Positions 35,665 through 45,155 of a DNA stretch of 64,000 nt are shown here, piece by piece. Within the stretch, counting starts at the first letter, position 1; each line of letters opens with the position of its first letter. The stretch covers positions 149,048 through 213,047 of the forward strand of contig NZ_JAHXRI010000025.1 of assembly GCF_019923725.1 (NCBI RefSeq), read 5' to 3'. The stretch is from Zwartia hollandica. GTDB taxonomy: Bacteria; Pseudomonadota; Gammaproteobacteria; Burkholderiales; Burkholderiaceae_B. Made by a program: the position numbers and the translations under genes. The notes beneath the pieces are model-generated. The model was not told the origin of the DNA. It made no database searches and saw only the letters and a list, made by a program, of their open reading frames with translations.

Positions 35665-38600
35665 GGCCATTTGGCTGTTTGGCGGTTTCCAGTCGAATGC
35701 GAGCGATGCTTGGCTCGAGATCGTTCCAGGCTCCCTTGTCGGGTGCGAAGCGAGCGCGCATATACTGCACTAGGGACAGGATTTGATCGTCGTCGAGTTG
35801 GCCTGCGAAGGACGGCATGAAGCCGATCGCTTGGCTTGCGGGCTTACGGACACCCTCGAGAATCACTCTAATGACGTTATCCGGCTTATCGCTATGTAAG
35901 TTGGTGTTTAGCGCCAGCGGGATGTTTGCGCCGAGTAGTTTAGGGCCGTCGCCATCGTGATGACATGCAGCACAAGCCATCGTGAACATTCTTTGAGCAG
36001 GTCCGAGCAAGGTCGCACTTTGGGTTTGGGCCGCCACGACATAGTCTTGTGCCGCTTGGGTCGCTCGTGCGGAGGTGGCTGCTTCTTGGAAAGAGGCTAA
36101 ATAATGGGCCATCGCTTTGATATCGCTATCTGGTACGGAGGCCAGTTGTTGCACAACCGGTGCCATGGGGCCTCCGGCACTACCGTGTTGGCCACTAAAA
36201 CCCGTGCGTAGATAGTCATAGAACGATTGCTCCGTCCATCTGACGGGCGACTTGGATGCGGCGGTTAAGGCGGGGGCTTCCCAGCCTTTGATCCAGGCGC
36301 CGGATAAAAAGCCTTTACCTAGTTTTTCACCACCAAGCATGTCGCGCGGGGTGTGACATGCTGTGCAGTGTCCAACACCATTGACGAGGTAGGCGCCGCG
36401 GTTCCAAAGCTCGCCTTGATCGGCGAGTAAGGTCTGGGAGGTTGCGGGCTCGCTGTATAGCGCGTTCCATACGGCCATGAGTGGACGATAGGAAAACGGT
36501 GCTGAGAGTTCGGTTGAGGGATTCTTCTGTTCGACGGAGGGCTGCACCATCAAGTAGGCATAGACCGAGGTAATGTCCTCGTCGGTCATATTTTTAAATG
36601 AGGTGTAGGGGAAAGCGGGATACAGCAGATGTCCGTCCTGCGATACGCCATCGCGCATCGCGCGCCTAAAAGCGGGCAAGGACCAGGAGCCAATCCCAGT
36701 CGCTTTGTCTGGCGTTAAGTTTGTCGAATACACCGTGCCAAAGGGGGTTTGTATGCCTAAGCCGCCTGCATTGGGCTGGCCGCCCGGTGCCGTGTGACAG
36801 CTGACACAATTGCCTAGTGCAACTAGCTGACGACCCTTCTCGATGGTTTGTGCCGAATACAGGGCAGGGTTGAACTGCGTGATGGGCGCAATGGGTGCCG
36901 GGCTACGTAAGCCGATCCAGCCGAGTGACAGACCTGCGACACCGGCAAGCACTGCAGCCAGTCTTTTTGCAAAGGGTCTTCGCGTGGGCCACTGTGCGTT
37001 CGGATTTGCTGTGGGGGGCAACTGCCGTTGTATGGGTTGCTCAGCAGGGTAACCAGGTTGGGATGCAGGGGGTAGGGGATTCAGTGCCGCGCGGACCACT
37101 TCTGGCGTGAAAGGTGGTTGACGAAAGCGAATTCCGGTCGCATCAAAGATTGCATTGGCAATCGCTGCTGTACCTGGTACCGAGGATGACTCGCCGGCTC
37201 CCAGTGGTACCTCGTTTGGCCGAGGCATTTGCAAGACATCGATAACCGGGACCTGACGGAAATTCAGAATAGGATAAGAGCCCCATTCGCGTGTTGCCAC
37301 GGTGTTATCTTGCTTGCGCACCGGAACGCTCTCATGCAGTGCGCGGCTCGTGGTTTGGACTACATTGCCGTGCACTTGATGCTCTACACCGGCGGGGTTG
37401 ATTGTCATGCCGGCATCATGGCCCACGACGACGCGTTTGACATGGACCTCGCCGGTGCGACGGTTTACCTCGACATCGGCCACCCACGCTGCCCATGCTG
37501 CCCCAAATCCCGGCCACTTGCTGTGGATATAACGGGCATAGGCAACACCTTGACCACGTAAGATATCGCCCTGGGTATCTTGCTGTTGCGGCTCGGCATG
37601 CCGTATCCAGCCCGCTTTGTCGGTCGTTGCTTGCAAGAGCTCTCTTGCGCGCGGATCGTCTAAATAACGTAGGCGGAACTCGACTGGGTCAACGCCGGCT
37701 TGTGTGGCGAGCTCGTCAATATACGACTCGTGTGCGAAAGAGTTTGGCAGTGCGGATACGCCACGCAACCAGGAGGCGCGCAGGATCGGCGGCATGTCGT
37801 TGACAGTGACCCGTAGATTGCCGACTTGGTATGGCGGGCGGGCCGTGCGGTCACCCATTTCGTAGGTTTGGGCAAGCGGTTCAATCGTGCGTGTTAACAG
37901 CAGGGCAAGGGTAGGAGCACCGTTCGATGGGTATGAGGTTTGAAAGTCATAGGCGGCAAAGTCGCCCGCTGCGTCCAGCCCTCCGCGTACTTGCATCCAT
38001 TGCGCCGCGCCTTTTGGTTCCCAAAGGTTTTCTTGTTCGCGCGTGAGCTGGACCCGCACGGGTGCACCGACAGCGCGCGACAGCAAAACCGCGTCAGCTG
38101 CGACATCGTCGGCACCGTTGCGTCCATAACAGCCAGAGGCCTCCATTCGGACGATTTCAATATCTAGGTCGGTAAGCCCTGTCAAGCGCGCAAGATCGGC
38201 CCGCAGTACATGTGGGTTTTGTGTGCCAGCCCATACTGTGAGCGTATAGGGTTCCGCATTCGACCAATCTGCGACCGCGCAAGATGGGCCGATTGACGCA
38301 TGCATCTGATAAGGCCAGATGTAGGTGCGCGAGATCTCAGTGCCCCCATCCTCTAGCGCGGCATCGATGTTGCCTTCGTTGATAAGTTCGCGGGGCGTGG
38401 AAGGGTTCGCGCGTAGCGCATGCTCAAGGTTGCTCAGGTCAGGCAGACCAGGCCATTCCTTCCAGACAACACGCAGTTGGTTCGCCGCTTGCTCGGCAAG
38501 TTCTTCGCGCTCGGCAACAATGCCGATAAAGTCACGAATGACGACCACGGCTTTTATGCCAGGGATATGGGCAATCGAGGTCTCGTCAACAGACTCCAGA

Positions 38601-39337
38601 AGGTTGCCAACAAAATCACCATGGTCAGCACCTGCATACGGCGGTCTGACGACGCGTCCGTGCAGCATTCCGGGTACGCGCATGTCATGCACGAAGGTAA
38701 GCTGCCCTGTCGCTTTGCCTGGGATGTCAACGCGGGGAATCGGTTGACCGATCGTGTGATGCTCTTCTTGAGCCTTAAGTCTGACCGAAGGATCAAGTAA
38801 CAAACGAATATTGGCCTCACCAACGAGCTCGCCGTAGGTCAGGCGCTGCGTGGGGTGGTCGACCTGCTCGTATAGGACTTCACCACGCTCAGTGTGCAGG
38901 GAGTCTTCATGCGTATTCCATCTGGCTGCCGCTGTTTGCAGCAACCAGCGTCGCGCTTGAGCGGCTGCTTGCCGCAAAGGGGGGCTATGAAGTTGTATGG
39001 AGCCGCTTGCGATCGTTGGACCTTGGTTCGGTGCGCGGCCAGTATCGCCAAGGATCACCTCAACTTGAGCCATTGAAACATCAAGTTCTTCTGCAACGAT
39101 TTGACCGAACGCTGTACGTAGTCCGGTTCCAAGATCTACATGACCGTGGAGTGCAACGACTCGTCCATCAGACCATACCGAAAGCAATACCTCCTGACCC
39201 TCCGCAGGATTAGCAGGTACAGCGGCGGGCTGCCCTTTTGTTGGAGGAGGTGCCGGGAGTGGCTCTCGTACAACGAGCAGCACGCCGGACGCCTCGAGAA
39301 AGTCTTGACGCAGCCGCAGTACTTGGCTAGGTGCCAT
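35648..39337 (-). CDS. nicB: Nicotinate dehydrogenase-like molybdenum subunit fused to triple cytochrome c
   Basis: This 1229-residue protein has a molybdopterin hydroxylase domain (about 1-760; QGPTIASGS near 104, VPLGAGESSSVPG near 714 with the catalytic Glu), a membrane-spanning stretch near 790-810 (LAAVLAGVAGLSLGWIGL) and three c-type heme motifs: CVSCH (about 846), CTACH (about 992) and CAACH (about 1122). This is the layout of NicB, which hydroxylates nicotinate to 6-hydroxynicotinate and passes electrons to the respiratory chain. Isoquinoline 1-oxidoreductase-type enzymes are related. The 6-hydroxynicotinate reductase-like gene in the same operon favours nicotinate. It overlaps the 2Fe-2S subunit gene by 11 bases. 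Confidence 0.85.
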   Translation of the reverse strand: MAPSQVLRLRQDFLEASGVLLVVREPLPAPPPTKGQPAAVPANPAEGQEVLLSVWSDGRVVALHGHVDLGTGLRTAFGQIVAEELDVSMAQVEVILGDTGRAPNQGPTIASGSIQLHSPPLRQAAAQARRWLLQTAAARWNTHEDSLHTERGEVLYEQVDHPTQRLTYGELVGEANIRLLLDPSVRLKAQEEHHTIGQPIPRVDIPGKATGQLTFVHDMRVPGMLHGRVVRPPYAGADHGDFVGNLLESVDETSIAHIPGIKAVVVIRDFIGIVAEREELAEQAANQLRVVWKEWPGLPDLSNLEHALRANPSTPRELINEGNIDAALEDGGTEISRTYIWPYQMHASIGPSCAVADWSNAEPYTLTVWAGTQNPHVLRADLARLTGLTDLDIEIVRMEASGCYGRNGADDVAADAVLLSRAVGAPVRVQLTREQENLWEPKGAAQWMQVRGGLDAAGDFAAYDFQTSYPSNGAPTLALLLTRTIEPLAQTYEMGDRTARPPYQVGNLRVTVNDMPPILRASWLRGVSALPNSFAHESYIDELATQAGVDPVEFRLRYLDDPRARELLQATTDKAGWIRHAEPQQQDTQGDILRGQGVAYARYIHSKWPGFGAAWAAWVADVEVNRRTGEVHVKRVVVGHDAGMTINPAGVEHQVHGNVVQTTSRALHESVPVRKQDNTVATREWGSYPILNFRQVPVIDVLQMPRPNEVPLGAGESSSVPGTAAIANAIFDATGIRFRQPPFTPEVVRAALNPLPPASQPGYPAEQPIQRQLPPTANPNAQWPTRRPFAKRLAAVLAGVAGLSLGWIGLRSPAPIAPITQFNPALYSAQTIEKGRQLVALGNCVSCHTAPGGQPNAGGLGIQTPFGTVYSTNLTPDKATGIGSWSLPAFRRAMRDGVSQDGHLLYPAFPYTSFKNMTDEDITSVYAYLMVQPSVEQKNPSTELSAPFSYRPLMAVWNALYSEPATSQTLLADQGELWNRGAYLVNGVGHCTACHTPRDMLGGEKLGKGFLSGAWIKGWEAPALTAASKSPVRWTEQSFYDYLRTGFSGQHGSAGGPMAPVVQQLASVPDSDIKAMAHYLASFQEAATSARATQAAQDYVVAAQTQSATLLGPAQRMFTMACAACHHDGDGPKLLGANIPLALNTNLHSDKPDNVIRVILEGVRKPASQAIGFMPSFAGQLDDDQILSLVQYMRARFAPDKGAWNDLEPSIARIRLETAKQPNGPIPAK

Positions 39338-39848
39338 GCTTAGCCACCTGAGGATGTTTGGCCTCGCGCATCAGCTGCGCTGCACGCTGAACGGCACGGA
39401 TAATCTCCACATGTGTGCCGCAACGGCAAAAATTCGAAGATAACTCTGAGCGAATTTCTTGCTCGCTGGGTGAGAGCGTCCGTGCCAAGAGAGATGCGGT
39501 CATCATGATCATTCCGTTGAGGCAGTAGCCACATTGTGCTGCCTGTTCGGCAATGAACGCTTGTTGAATGAGATGAGGCTTGGCAAGTGTTCCCAAGCCC
39601 TCTAGCGTTGTGATGGCTCGGCCTTGAACGCCATCGAGCGGGATCACGCAGGAGCGAGCTGCCTGCCCATCGACGAGCACCGTACAGGACCCACATTGAC
39701 CAAGACCACAGCCATATTTAGGTCCATTGAGCCCAAGGTCGTTCCGTAAGAAATTGAGGAGAGGCGTATCTGGATCCAGCTGAGTTTCAACCGCCTGACC
39801 GTTAATGGTCAGATTCAGAGGCTTCGCGTTGATGTTCAGAGAAGGCAT
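39327..39848 (-). CDS. nicA: [2Fe-2S] subunit of nicotinate dehydrogenase-like enzyme
   Basis: This 173-residue electron-transfer subunit has a plant-type ferredoxin site (C47, C52, C55, C67 in GCGLGQCGSC...SC) and a second all-helical [2Fe-2S] site (C106, C109, C141, C143 in QCGYCLNG and NFCRCGTH). It matches NicA/IorA-type small subunits of molybdenum hydroxylases and relays electrons from the Mo centre to the cytochrome part of the large subunit. It lies 6 bases after livF and overlaps the large subunit gene, at the end of a long minus-strand operon. Confidence 0.87.
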   Translation of the reverse strand: MPSLNINAKPLNLTINGQAVETQLDPDTPLLNFLRNDLGLNGPKYGCGLGQCGSCTVLVDGQAARSCVIPLDGVQGRAITTLEGLGTLAKPHLIQQAFIAEQAAQCGYCLNGMIMMTASLLARTLSPSEQEIRSELSSNFCRCGTHVEIIRAVQRAAQLMREAKHPQVAKHGT

Positions 39849-39854
39849 GTGCGC

Positions 39855-40586
39855 TTAAAGGCTCAAGTAAGCGCGTCGCACTGCTTCGTTTTCGTCGAGC
39901 TCGCGCATCGTGCCCGCAAAGCGGATTTGACCTTTTTCTAGGACATAGGCGCGGTCGCACACGAGATTCGCAAAGTGTAGATTCTGTTCGGATAACAAGA
40001 TGCTGACTCCTTGCTGTTTAAGAGCCAAAATCATATGAACCATTTGCTCCACAATGACGGGAGCGATCCCCTCGGACGGTTCGTCGAGTAGGATCAAGTA
40101 GGGATTGCCCATCAGAGACCGCGCAACCGTCAGCATCTGTTGTTCGCCACCACTCATCCGTCCGCCTGGGCGGTGGGGCATCTCGCCAAGGTTCGGGAAA
40201 AGCTTGAAGAGCTTTTCTGGCGTCCAGTGTGGTGCCGCCTCACCGCTAGGCCAAAGACGCGTCGTTTGTCGCCCAACTTCAAGATTCTCTAGGACAGTGA
40301 GATCGGTAAAAATACGTCGATCCTCTGGTACAAAGCCAAGACCCATGCCAGCGATCTCGTGCGTCGAGCGTTGCGAAATGTCGCGCTCCATGAAGTGTAG
40401 CTGACCGCGCCGCTTATCTATCAATCCCATGATAGATTTCATTGTGGTGGATTTGCCTGCGCCGTTGCGTCCCATCAGCGCGACAACCTCACCACGCCCA
40501 ACAGTCAAGTCTACGTCGTACAGAATTTTTGCTGCACCGTACCAAGCCTGCAATCCAGAGACGGCTAGAAGGGTCTGCTGACTCAT
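39855..40586 (-). CDS. Branched-chain-type ABC transporter ATPase (LivF-like)
   Basis: A 243-residue ABC ATPase. Walker A is GRNGAGKST, the signature is MSGGEQQMLTVARSL, and Walker B is YLILLDEPSEGIAP. The EDRRIFTDLTVLENLEVG block is typical of LivF. It pairs with LivG as the second ATPase of the importer encoded by this operon; the cargo is probably nicotinate or a related pyridine acid. It overlaps livG by 4 bases. Confidence 0.87.
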   Translation of the reverse strand: MSQQTLLAVSGLQAWYGAAKILYDVDLTVGRGEVVALMGRNGAGKSTTMKSIMGLIDKRRGQLHFMERDISQRSTHEIAGMGLGFVPEDRRIFTDLTVLENLEVGRQTTRLWPSGEAAPHWTPEKLFKLFPNLGEMPHRPGGRMSGGEQQMLTVARSLMGNPYLILLDEPSEGIAPVIVEQMVHMILALKQQGVSILLSEQNLHFANLVCDRAYVLEKGQIRFAGTMRELDENEAVRRAYLSL

Positions 40587-41368
40587 TGTGAAACCTCTAC
40601 TGCTTTAGAGGGGTTGAGCGCAAAGGTGCTGCCACCACCAAAATAGACCTCTTGTACGTTCCGGTCCTCACGGATAGAGTCGGGTGTGCCGTGCGCAATC
40701 AGTCGTCCACGGGCCAGCACGCTAATGCGATCGGCGTAGGCGAAGACGACATCCATGCTGTGCTCGGTGAAGAGCACAGCAATTCCGCGCTCAATCACTA
40801 GGCGCTTGGTCATCGCCATCATGTCGTTTCGTTCTTTGGGCGCCATACCGGCTGTCGGTTCGTCCATGAGTAACAGTTTTGGCTCATTCGCTAACGCGAT
40901 CGCGAGCTCTACTCGCTTCACGTCGCTATAGGCTAGTTCGCTACAAGGACGATCCGCCTGCTCCTGCATGCCCACCTGGCTCAAAAGTTCGAGTGCTTTG
41001 TCTCGCGCGTGTGAGGAAGCGGGTTTAAAAAAGGAAAACAGCTGGTTGTCGTGAGATAACAAGGCCATCTGCACGTTTTCAATCACCGTCAGGGAGGAAA
41101 ATGTCTCTGCGATCTGAAAGCATCGTCCCACGCCTAAACGCCAAATCGCACGTGGCGCCAGACCGATGAGTTCAGTGCCATTCATTTTGATCGAGCCTCG
41201 ATCGGCCTTGAGTTGACCATTGACCATGTTGAAGGTGGTCGATTTACCTGCGCCGTTTGGTCCGATCAGGGCGAGCAGTTCACCGGCCTTTAAGTCAAAG
41301 TCAATACCATCGACCGCTTTCACGCCTCCGAAAGACTTTCCGAGTCCACGTACAGTGAGCAAGGTCAT
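40583..41368 (-). CDS. Branched-chain-type ABC transporter ATPase (LivG-like)
   Basis: A 261-residue ABC ATPase. Walker A is GPNGAGKST, followed by FNMVNGQLKADRGSI, then RCFQIAETFSSLTVIENVQ, the LivG-specific insertion. Walker B is LLLMDEPTAGMAP and the switch His lies in FTEHSMDVVF. The signature region (LAYSDVKRVELAIAL) departs from LSGGQ, as in many LivG proteins. It overlaps both neighbours by 4 bases. Confidence 0.87.
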   Translation of the reverse strand: MTLLTVRGLGKSFGGVKAVDGIDFDLKAGELLALIGPNGAGKSTTFNMVNGQLKADRGSIKMNGTELIGLAPRAIWRLGVGRCFQIAETFSSLTVIENVQMALLSHDNQLFSFFKPASSHARDKALELLSQVGMQEQADRPCSELAYSDVKRVELAIALANEPKLLLMDEPTAGMAPKERNDMMAMTKRLVIERGIAVLFTEHSMDVVFAYADRISVLARGRLIAHGTPDSIREDRNVQEVYFGGGSTFALNPSKAVEVSQ

Positions 41369-43263
41369 ACGGCCTCCTTGCGCGCTGCTTTGATGCGCTC
41401 GGTAATTTGTGCGGCAAAACCAGCAATGCCTTGGGGAAAGAGTAAGACGAGCAAGAGAATGATGGCGCCTAGCATTGCGCGCCAGTACTCTGTGTTGCGT
41501 GCAACGGTGTCATGCAACCAGGTAAAGGTGAAGGCGCCAACGATCGGCCCTGCAAGGGTTTGAATCCCACCCAAGAGCACCATCACTAAACCATCAATTG
41601 AACGACTGACATGCAAGCTCTCAGGTGAAATGCTCCCCTTAGAGAAGGCAAATAACGCGCCTGCTAAACCTGCAAAGGTGCCTGCCACAATAAAGGCAAC
41701 CCATTGTATTTTCTTTACATCGATCCCAATTGCATCGGCGCGAAGAGGGGAATCTCGACCCGCGCGCAGCGCATACCCAAACGGGGAGTAGAGAAGACGA
41801 CGCATGACGTAGACTGAAATCACCACCAGTCCAAGCGTTAGGAAATAGTAATTTCTCTTGTCCTGTAACCACTGCGCCGGCCACACCCCAGTTAAGCCGT
41901 TACTGCCGCCGGTGAACGCATCCCACTGATAAACGATTGCCCAGGTAATTTGGGCGAAGGCGAGGGTCAACATGGCCAGATATACGCCCGAGAGTCGTAC
42001 ACAAAACCAGCCGTAAAGAAAAGCCCCAAGCGCAGCAACGGCAGGTGCGAGTATCAGACTAAGCTCCATCGGTACGCCGAGGTGTCGGATGAGCAGAGCT
42101 GCACCATACGCGCCCAAGCCAAAATAGGCGGCATGCCCAAACGAGTGAAGCCCTGCTGGCCCCATGATGAAGTGCAAGCTTGCTGCGAAGAGGACAGCGA
42201 TTAAGAGGTCGATCAGCAGGACTGTGACATAAGGTGATTGCGCGGCAAGCCATGGCATGGCAATCAAAGTTAGAACGACCAAGACACCACCCAACTTGTA
42301 GGCGTTCGAGGCCGGACGCAATGGCAATTCGATTTCGGCGGCGTTTCGCGAGGCCGGCTGAGCACGTCCCATTAGTCCCCAGGGTCTGAAGACCAAAACG
42401 ATTGCCATCACGAGAAACTCAACAACGAGTGTTAGCTTGGAGAAAGATATTTGTATTCCGGCGATCTCGACGAGTCCAAGCCAGATGCAAATCGCTTTGA
42501 GTTCCGCGATAAGTAGTGCAGCAACATAGGCACCGGGAATAGAGCCCATGCCACCAACAACGACCACCACGAACGCGGCACCAATCGTATGGAGATCCAT
42601 CTCGAGGTTTGCAGGTTCGCGAGGAAGTTGAAGGGCGCCACCTAGTCCTGCCAGGAGTGCACCAAGTGCGAACACCGCCGTAAAAAGCCATGCTTGGTTG
42701 ACGCCCAGCGCCGCGACCATCTCTCGGTCTTGTGTCGCCGCACGCACAAGGGTGCCCCAACGTGTACGGGTGAGTAATAGCCATAACAAGCCAAGCAAGA
42801 CGGGTCCCACGACAATTAAAAACAGGTCGTAGGAGGGAAAGTTACGACTCAGAATTTCGACAGAGCCCTTGAGTCCTGGGGCACGAGGCCCGAGTAGTTC
42901 TTCAGGCCCCCAGATCCATAGCACAGCGTCTTTGATGACGAGCACCAAGGCAAAAGTGGCTAGAAGTTGGAATAGTTCGGGTGCGCGATAGATGCGACGC
43001 AACAGCGTGACTTCAATGACTGCGCCCAGCAGACCGACGGCCAAAGGGGCTAATAATAGAGCTGGCCAAAAACCAATACTCGCCGACAGTTTCTCAACGA
43101 GCGTGTATGCGATATAGATGCCCACCATAAAAAACGAGCCGTGGGCAAAGTTCACAATCCGGGTTACCCCGAAAATCAAGGATAGCCCCGCCGCCACAAG
43201 AAAAAGTGACGACGCGCCCGCTAGACCATTGAGCAGTTGAACAATCAAGCTTGAAAGGTCCAT
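41365..43263 (-). CDS. Fused LivH-LivM type ABC permease
   Basis: This 632-residue membrane protein carries both permease halves of a branched-chain-type importer. Residues 1 to about 300 are LivH-like (FGVTRIVNFAHGSFFMVGIY, GGMGSIPGAYVAALLIAE). Residues about 320 to 632 are LivM-like (GPAGLHSFGHAAYFGLGAYG, VMLLGGIQTLAGPIVGAFTF-like block). The two are usually separate genes; here one polypeptide would form the whole channel. It is followed by livG and livF and preceded by the binding protein after a 34-base AT-rich gap. Confidence 0.87.
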   Translation of the reverse strand: MDLSSLIVQLLNGLAGASSLFLVAAGLSLIFGVTRIVNFAHGSFFMVGIYIAYTLVEKLSASIGFWPALLLAPLAVGLLGAVIEVTLLRRIYRAPELFQLLATFALVLVIKDAVLWIWGPEELLGPRAPGLKGSVEILSRNFPSYDLFLIVVGPVLLGLLWLLLTRTRWGTLVRAATQDREMVAALGVNQAWLFTAVFALGALLAGLGGALQLPREPANLEMDLHTIGAAFVVVVVGGMGSIPGAYVAALLIAELKAICIWLGLVEIAGIQISFSKLTLVVEFLVMAIVLVFRPWGLMGRAQPASRNAAEIELPLRPASNAYKLGGVLVVLTLIAMPWLAAQSPYVTVLLIDLLIAVLFAASLHFIMGPAGLHSFGHAAYFGLGAYGAALLIRHLGVPMELSLILAPAVAALGAFLYGWFCVRLSGVYLAMLTLAFAQITWAIVYQWDAFTGGSNGLTGVWPAQWLQDKRNYYFLTLGLVVISVYVMRRLLYSPFGYALRAGRDSPLRADAIGIDVKKIQWVAFIVAGTFAGLAGALFAFSKGSISPESLHVSRSIDGLVMVLLGGIQTLAGPIVGAFTFTWLHDTVARNTEYWRAMLGAIILLLVLLFPQGIAGFAAQITERIKAARKEAV

Positions 43264-43297
43264 GCAGGCAGGGCTCCTTAATTAATTAATAAATGCA

Positions 43298-44512
43298 TTA
43301 ATCCGCAGGACGAAGCTTTTTTACTTCTTCTGCAGAAGGTAATACGGTTGCGCCATCGATGTAACGGAACGTGCCCATCACACCCTTCCCGTTCTCAAGT
43401 TTAGTACGACCCACATAGCCTCCCATCGTCGATTGGTGATCCTCAGGGCGGTAAGTGACGCTGCCAAAAGGTGACATGAGCGTCAAGCCACGGAAGGCCG
43501 TGATTAGCTTTTCAGTATCTGTACTTTGGGCTTTTTTAATCCCGGCGGCCAGAGACATGATGGCGCTATAACCGACAACGGAGCCAAGTCTTGGGTAGTC
43601 TTTGAACTTGGCCTCATAGGCATTCTTGAAGGCGTCATGTTCGGGTGTCTTGATTGCATACCAAGGGTATCCCGTTACTAACCAGCCTGTTGGGCTTTCG
43701 TCTTTGAGTGGATCCAGGTACTCTGGCTCTCCAGTCAGGAGACTCACAACCTCTCGACCTTTAAACAGCCCGCGCGTATTACCTTCGCGGACAAAACGTG
43801 AAAGGTCCGCTCCAAATAAGACGTTGAAGATCGCATCCGGTTTGGCATCTCCTAGAGCTTGCACCACGCTACCCGCATCTACTTTTCCCAATGGTGTTGC
43901 TTGCTCAGCCACAAATTCGATATCTGGTTGAGCAGCCTTCATCAGTGTTTTGAAGGTCGCCGCTGCAGATTGACCGTATTCATAATTTGGGTAAACGATT
44001 GCCCAGCGCTTCTTTTTCATGGCACTAGCTTCTGGCACTAACATCGCCACTTGCATGTGGGTGGAAGGGCGCAGACGGAACGTGTAGCGGTTACCGTTTT
44101 GCCAGACAATTTTGTCCGTTAACGGTTCGCTTGCAAGAAAGAAAACCTTTTTCTGCTTCGCAAAATCCGTGAGTGCTAAGCCAATATGTGACAGAAATGA
44201 TCCAGTCAGGACATCGACTTTATCGCGTGAAATAAGTTCCTCGGCGACGCGCACTGCATCGCCTGGGTTTGCATTGTCATCACGCGTAATCAGTTGAACT
44301 TTCTTTCCATTTAATCCACCTGCTGCATTGATTTGATCAATCGCCAGCTCCATCCCCTTTTTGTAGGGCTCCAAGAAAGCGGGCTGCGCTTTATAGCTAT
44401 TGATCTCCCCAATTTTGATGACGTCCTGTGCCGTGGCTGCGATAGACGCACCGAGCAGTGAGGCGCCTAAGAAAAATGACGCTGTGATGCGTTTGGTAAA
44501 TATGCGACGCAT
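43298..44512 (-). CDS. ABC transporter substrate-binding protein (LivK-type)
   Basis: This 404-residue type I periplasmic binding protein has a signal peptide (RIFTKRITASFFLGASLLGASIAATA) ending before QDVIKIGEIN. The core includes GMELAIDQINAAGGLNGKKV, VLTGSFLSHIGLALTDFA and WAIVYPNYEYGQSAAATF. I chose ATG 44512, preceded by AGGAGA; an upstream ATG at 44575 would overlap the previous gene and mask the signal peptide. It should bind the substrate of the degradation operon, probably a pyridine carboxylate. Confidence 0.85.
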   Translation of the reverse strand: MRRIFTKRITASFFLGASLLGASIAATAQDVIKIGEINSYKAQPAFLEPYKKGMELAIDQINAAGGLNGKKVQLITRDDNANPGDAVRVAEELISRDKVDVLTGSFLSHIGLALTDFAKQKKVFFLASEPLTDKIVWQNGNRYTFRLRPSTHMQVAMLVPEASAMKKKRWAIVYPNYEYGQSAAATFKTLMKAAQPDIEFVAEQATPLGKVDAGSVVQALGDAKPDAIFNVLFGADLSRFVREGNTRGLFKGREVVSLLTGEPEYLDPLKDESPTGWLVTGYPWYAIKTPEHDAFKNAYEAKFKDYPRLGSVVGYSAIMSLAAGIKKAQSTDTEKLITAFRGLTLMSPFGSVTYRPEDHQSTMGGYVGRTKLENGKGVMGTFRYIDGATVLPSAEEVKKLRPAD

Positions 44513-44543
44513 GAAGTTCTCCTGGAAATTAAAACTGTTTTTA

Positions 44544-45128
44544 TTAACGTAAGCCATCTTTACCCTCGATTTCACTAGCCTGCAGGCCGCCGATACGAGG
44601 CAAAGGGCGACCGCTATCCGTTACTGCGACTGCAACGACGATTTCTTTTGCACCTGGAGCATCTGTCACGCGTGCTTCAATTGCGTCAAAGTGACTGCGG
44701 ACAAAGGCCGCATCTTTGTGGCCTAGCGGCACGTCAATCGCACAACCTGGTCCACCGCGTTTTTTACTTGAGGGAACGAGCGCCGCGCCTTGCTGCACAG
44801 CTTGACGCAGCGGAGCACCTAACTTAGGGTGCAGAATTGCCGCTGCGTGCTCGAGTTCGCCAGCCTCTCCGACTATTGCCGCTTTTCCATAGCTTTGAGC
44901 CTGCTCTGGCTTGATGCCTAGCGCTTGCACACACTTGTTGCCAAGAAGGGCGCCTAGCTCCTCTCCTATTTGAATCAACGCGTCTAGATTTTGGCTAAAG
45001 GTGCCGGCATAAGGATTTTCAATGACGGCAATGGCAAGTGCTCTGCGCGTAGGGGGCGAGACAACCTGACCCATTTCAAGATGGGTCTCATCGACCTGAA
45101 CGATGAGTTTGCGAATCTTTGCGGCCAT
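44544..45128 (-). CDS. Amino acid synthesis (AA_synth) family protein, function unknown
   Basis: This 194-residue protein is of the AA_synth (former DUF1185) family: RKLIVQVDETHLEMGQ at the start, VIENPYAGTFSQNLDALI, YGKAAIVGEAGELEHAAAILHP, and AVTDSGRPLPRIGGLQASEI at the end. The biochemical role of the family is not established. Here it lies 27 bases downstream of UPF0280 and before the importer genes in a nicotinate-type operon, so a metabolic or maturation role in the reductive pyridine pathway is likely. The family name should not be taken as a function. Confidence 0.75.
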   Translation of the reverse strand: MAAKIRKLIVQVDETHLEMGQVVSPPTRRALAIAVIENPYAGTFSQNLDALIQIGEELGALLGNKCVQALGIKPEQAQSYGKAAIVGEAGELEHAAAILHPKLGAPLRQAVQQGAALVPSSKKRGGPGCAIDVPLGHKDAAFVRSHFDAIEARVTDAPGAKEIVVAVAVTDSGRPLPRIGGLQASEIEGKDGLR

Positions 45129-45155
45129 GCGGACTCCTGATTGATACGTAAAACG

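Noticed and set aside
43264..43297. AT-rich TTAATTAATTAATAAATGCATTAA as operator or promoter
   Set aside because: It is a 34-base gap inside the operon between binding protein and permease genes. The symmetry is only simple AT repeat and it lacks the ACTACAT core of the other sites.
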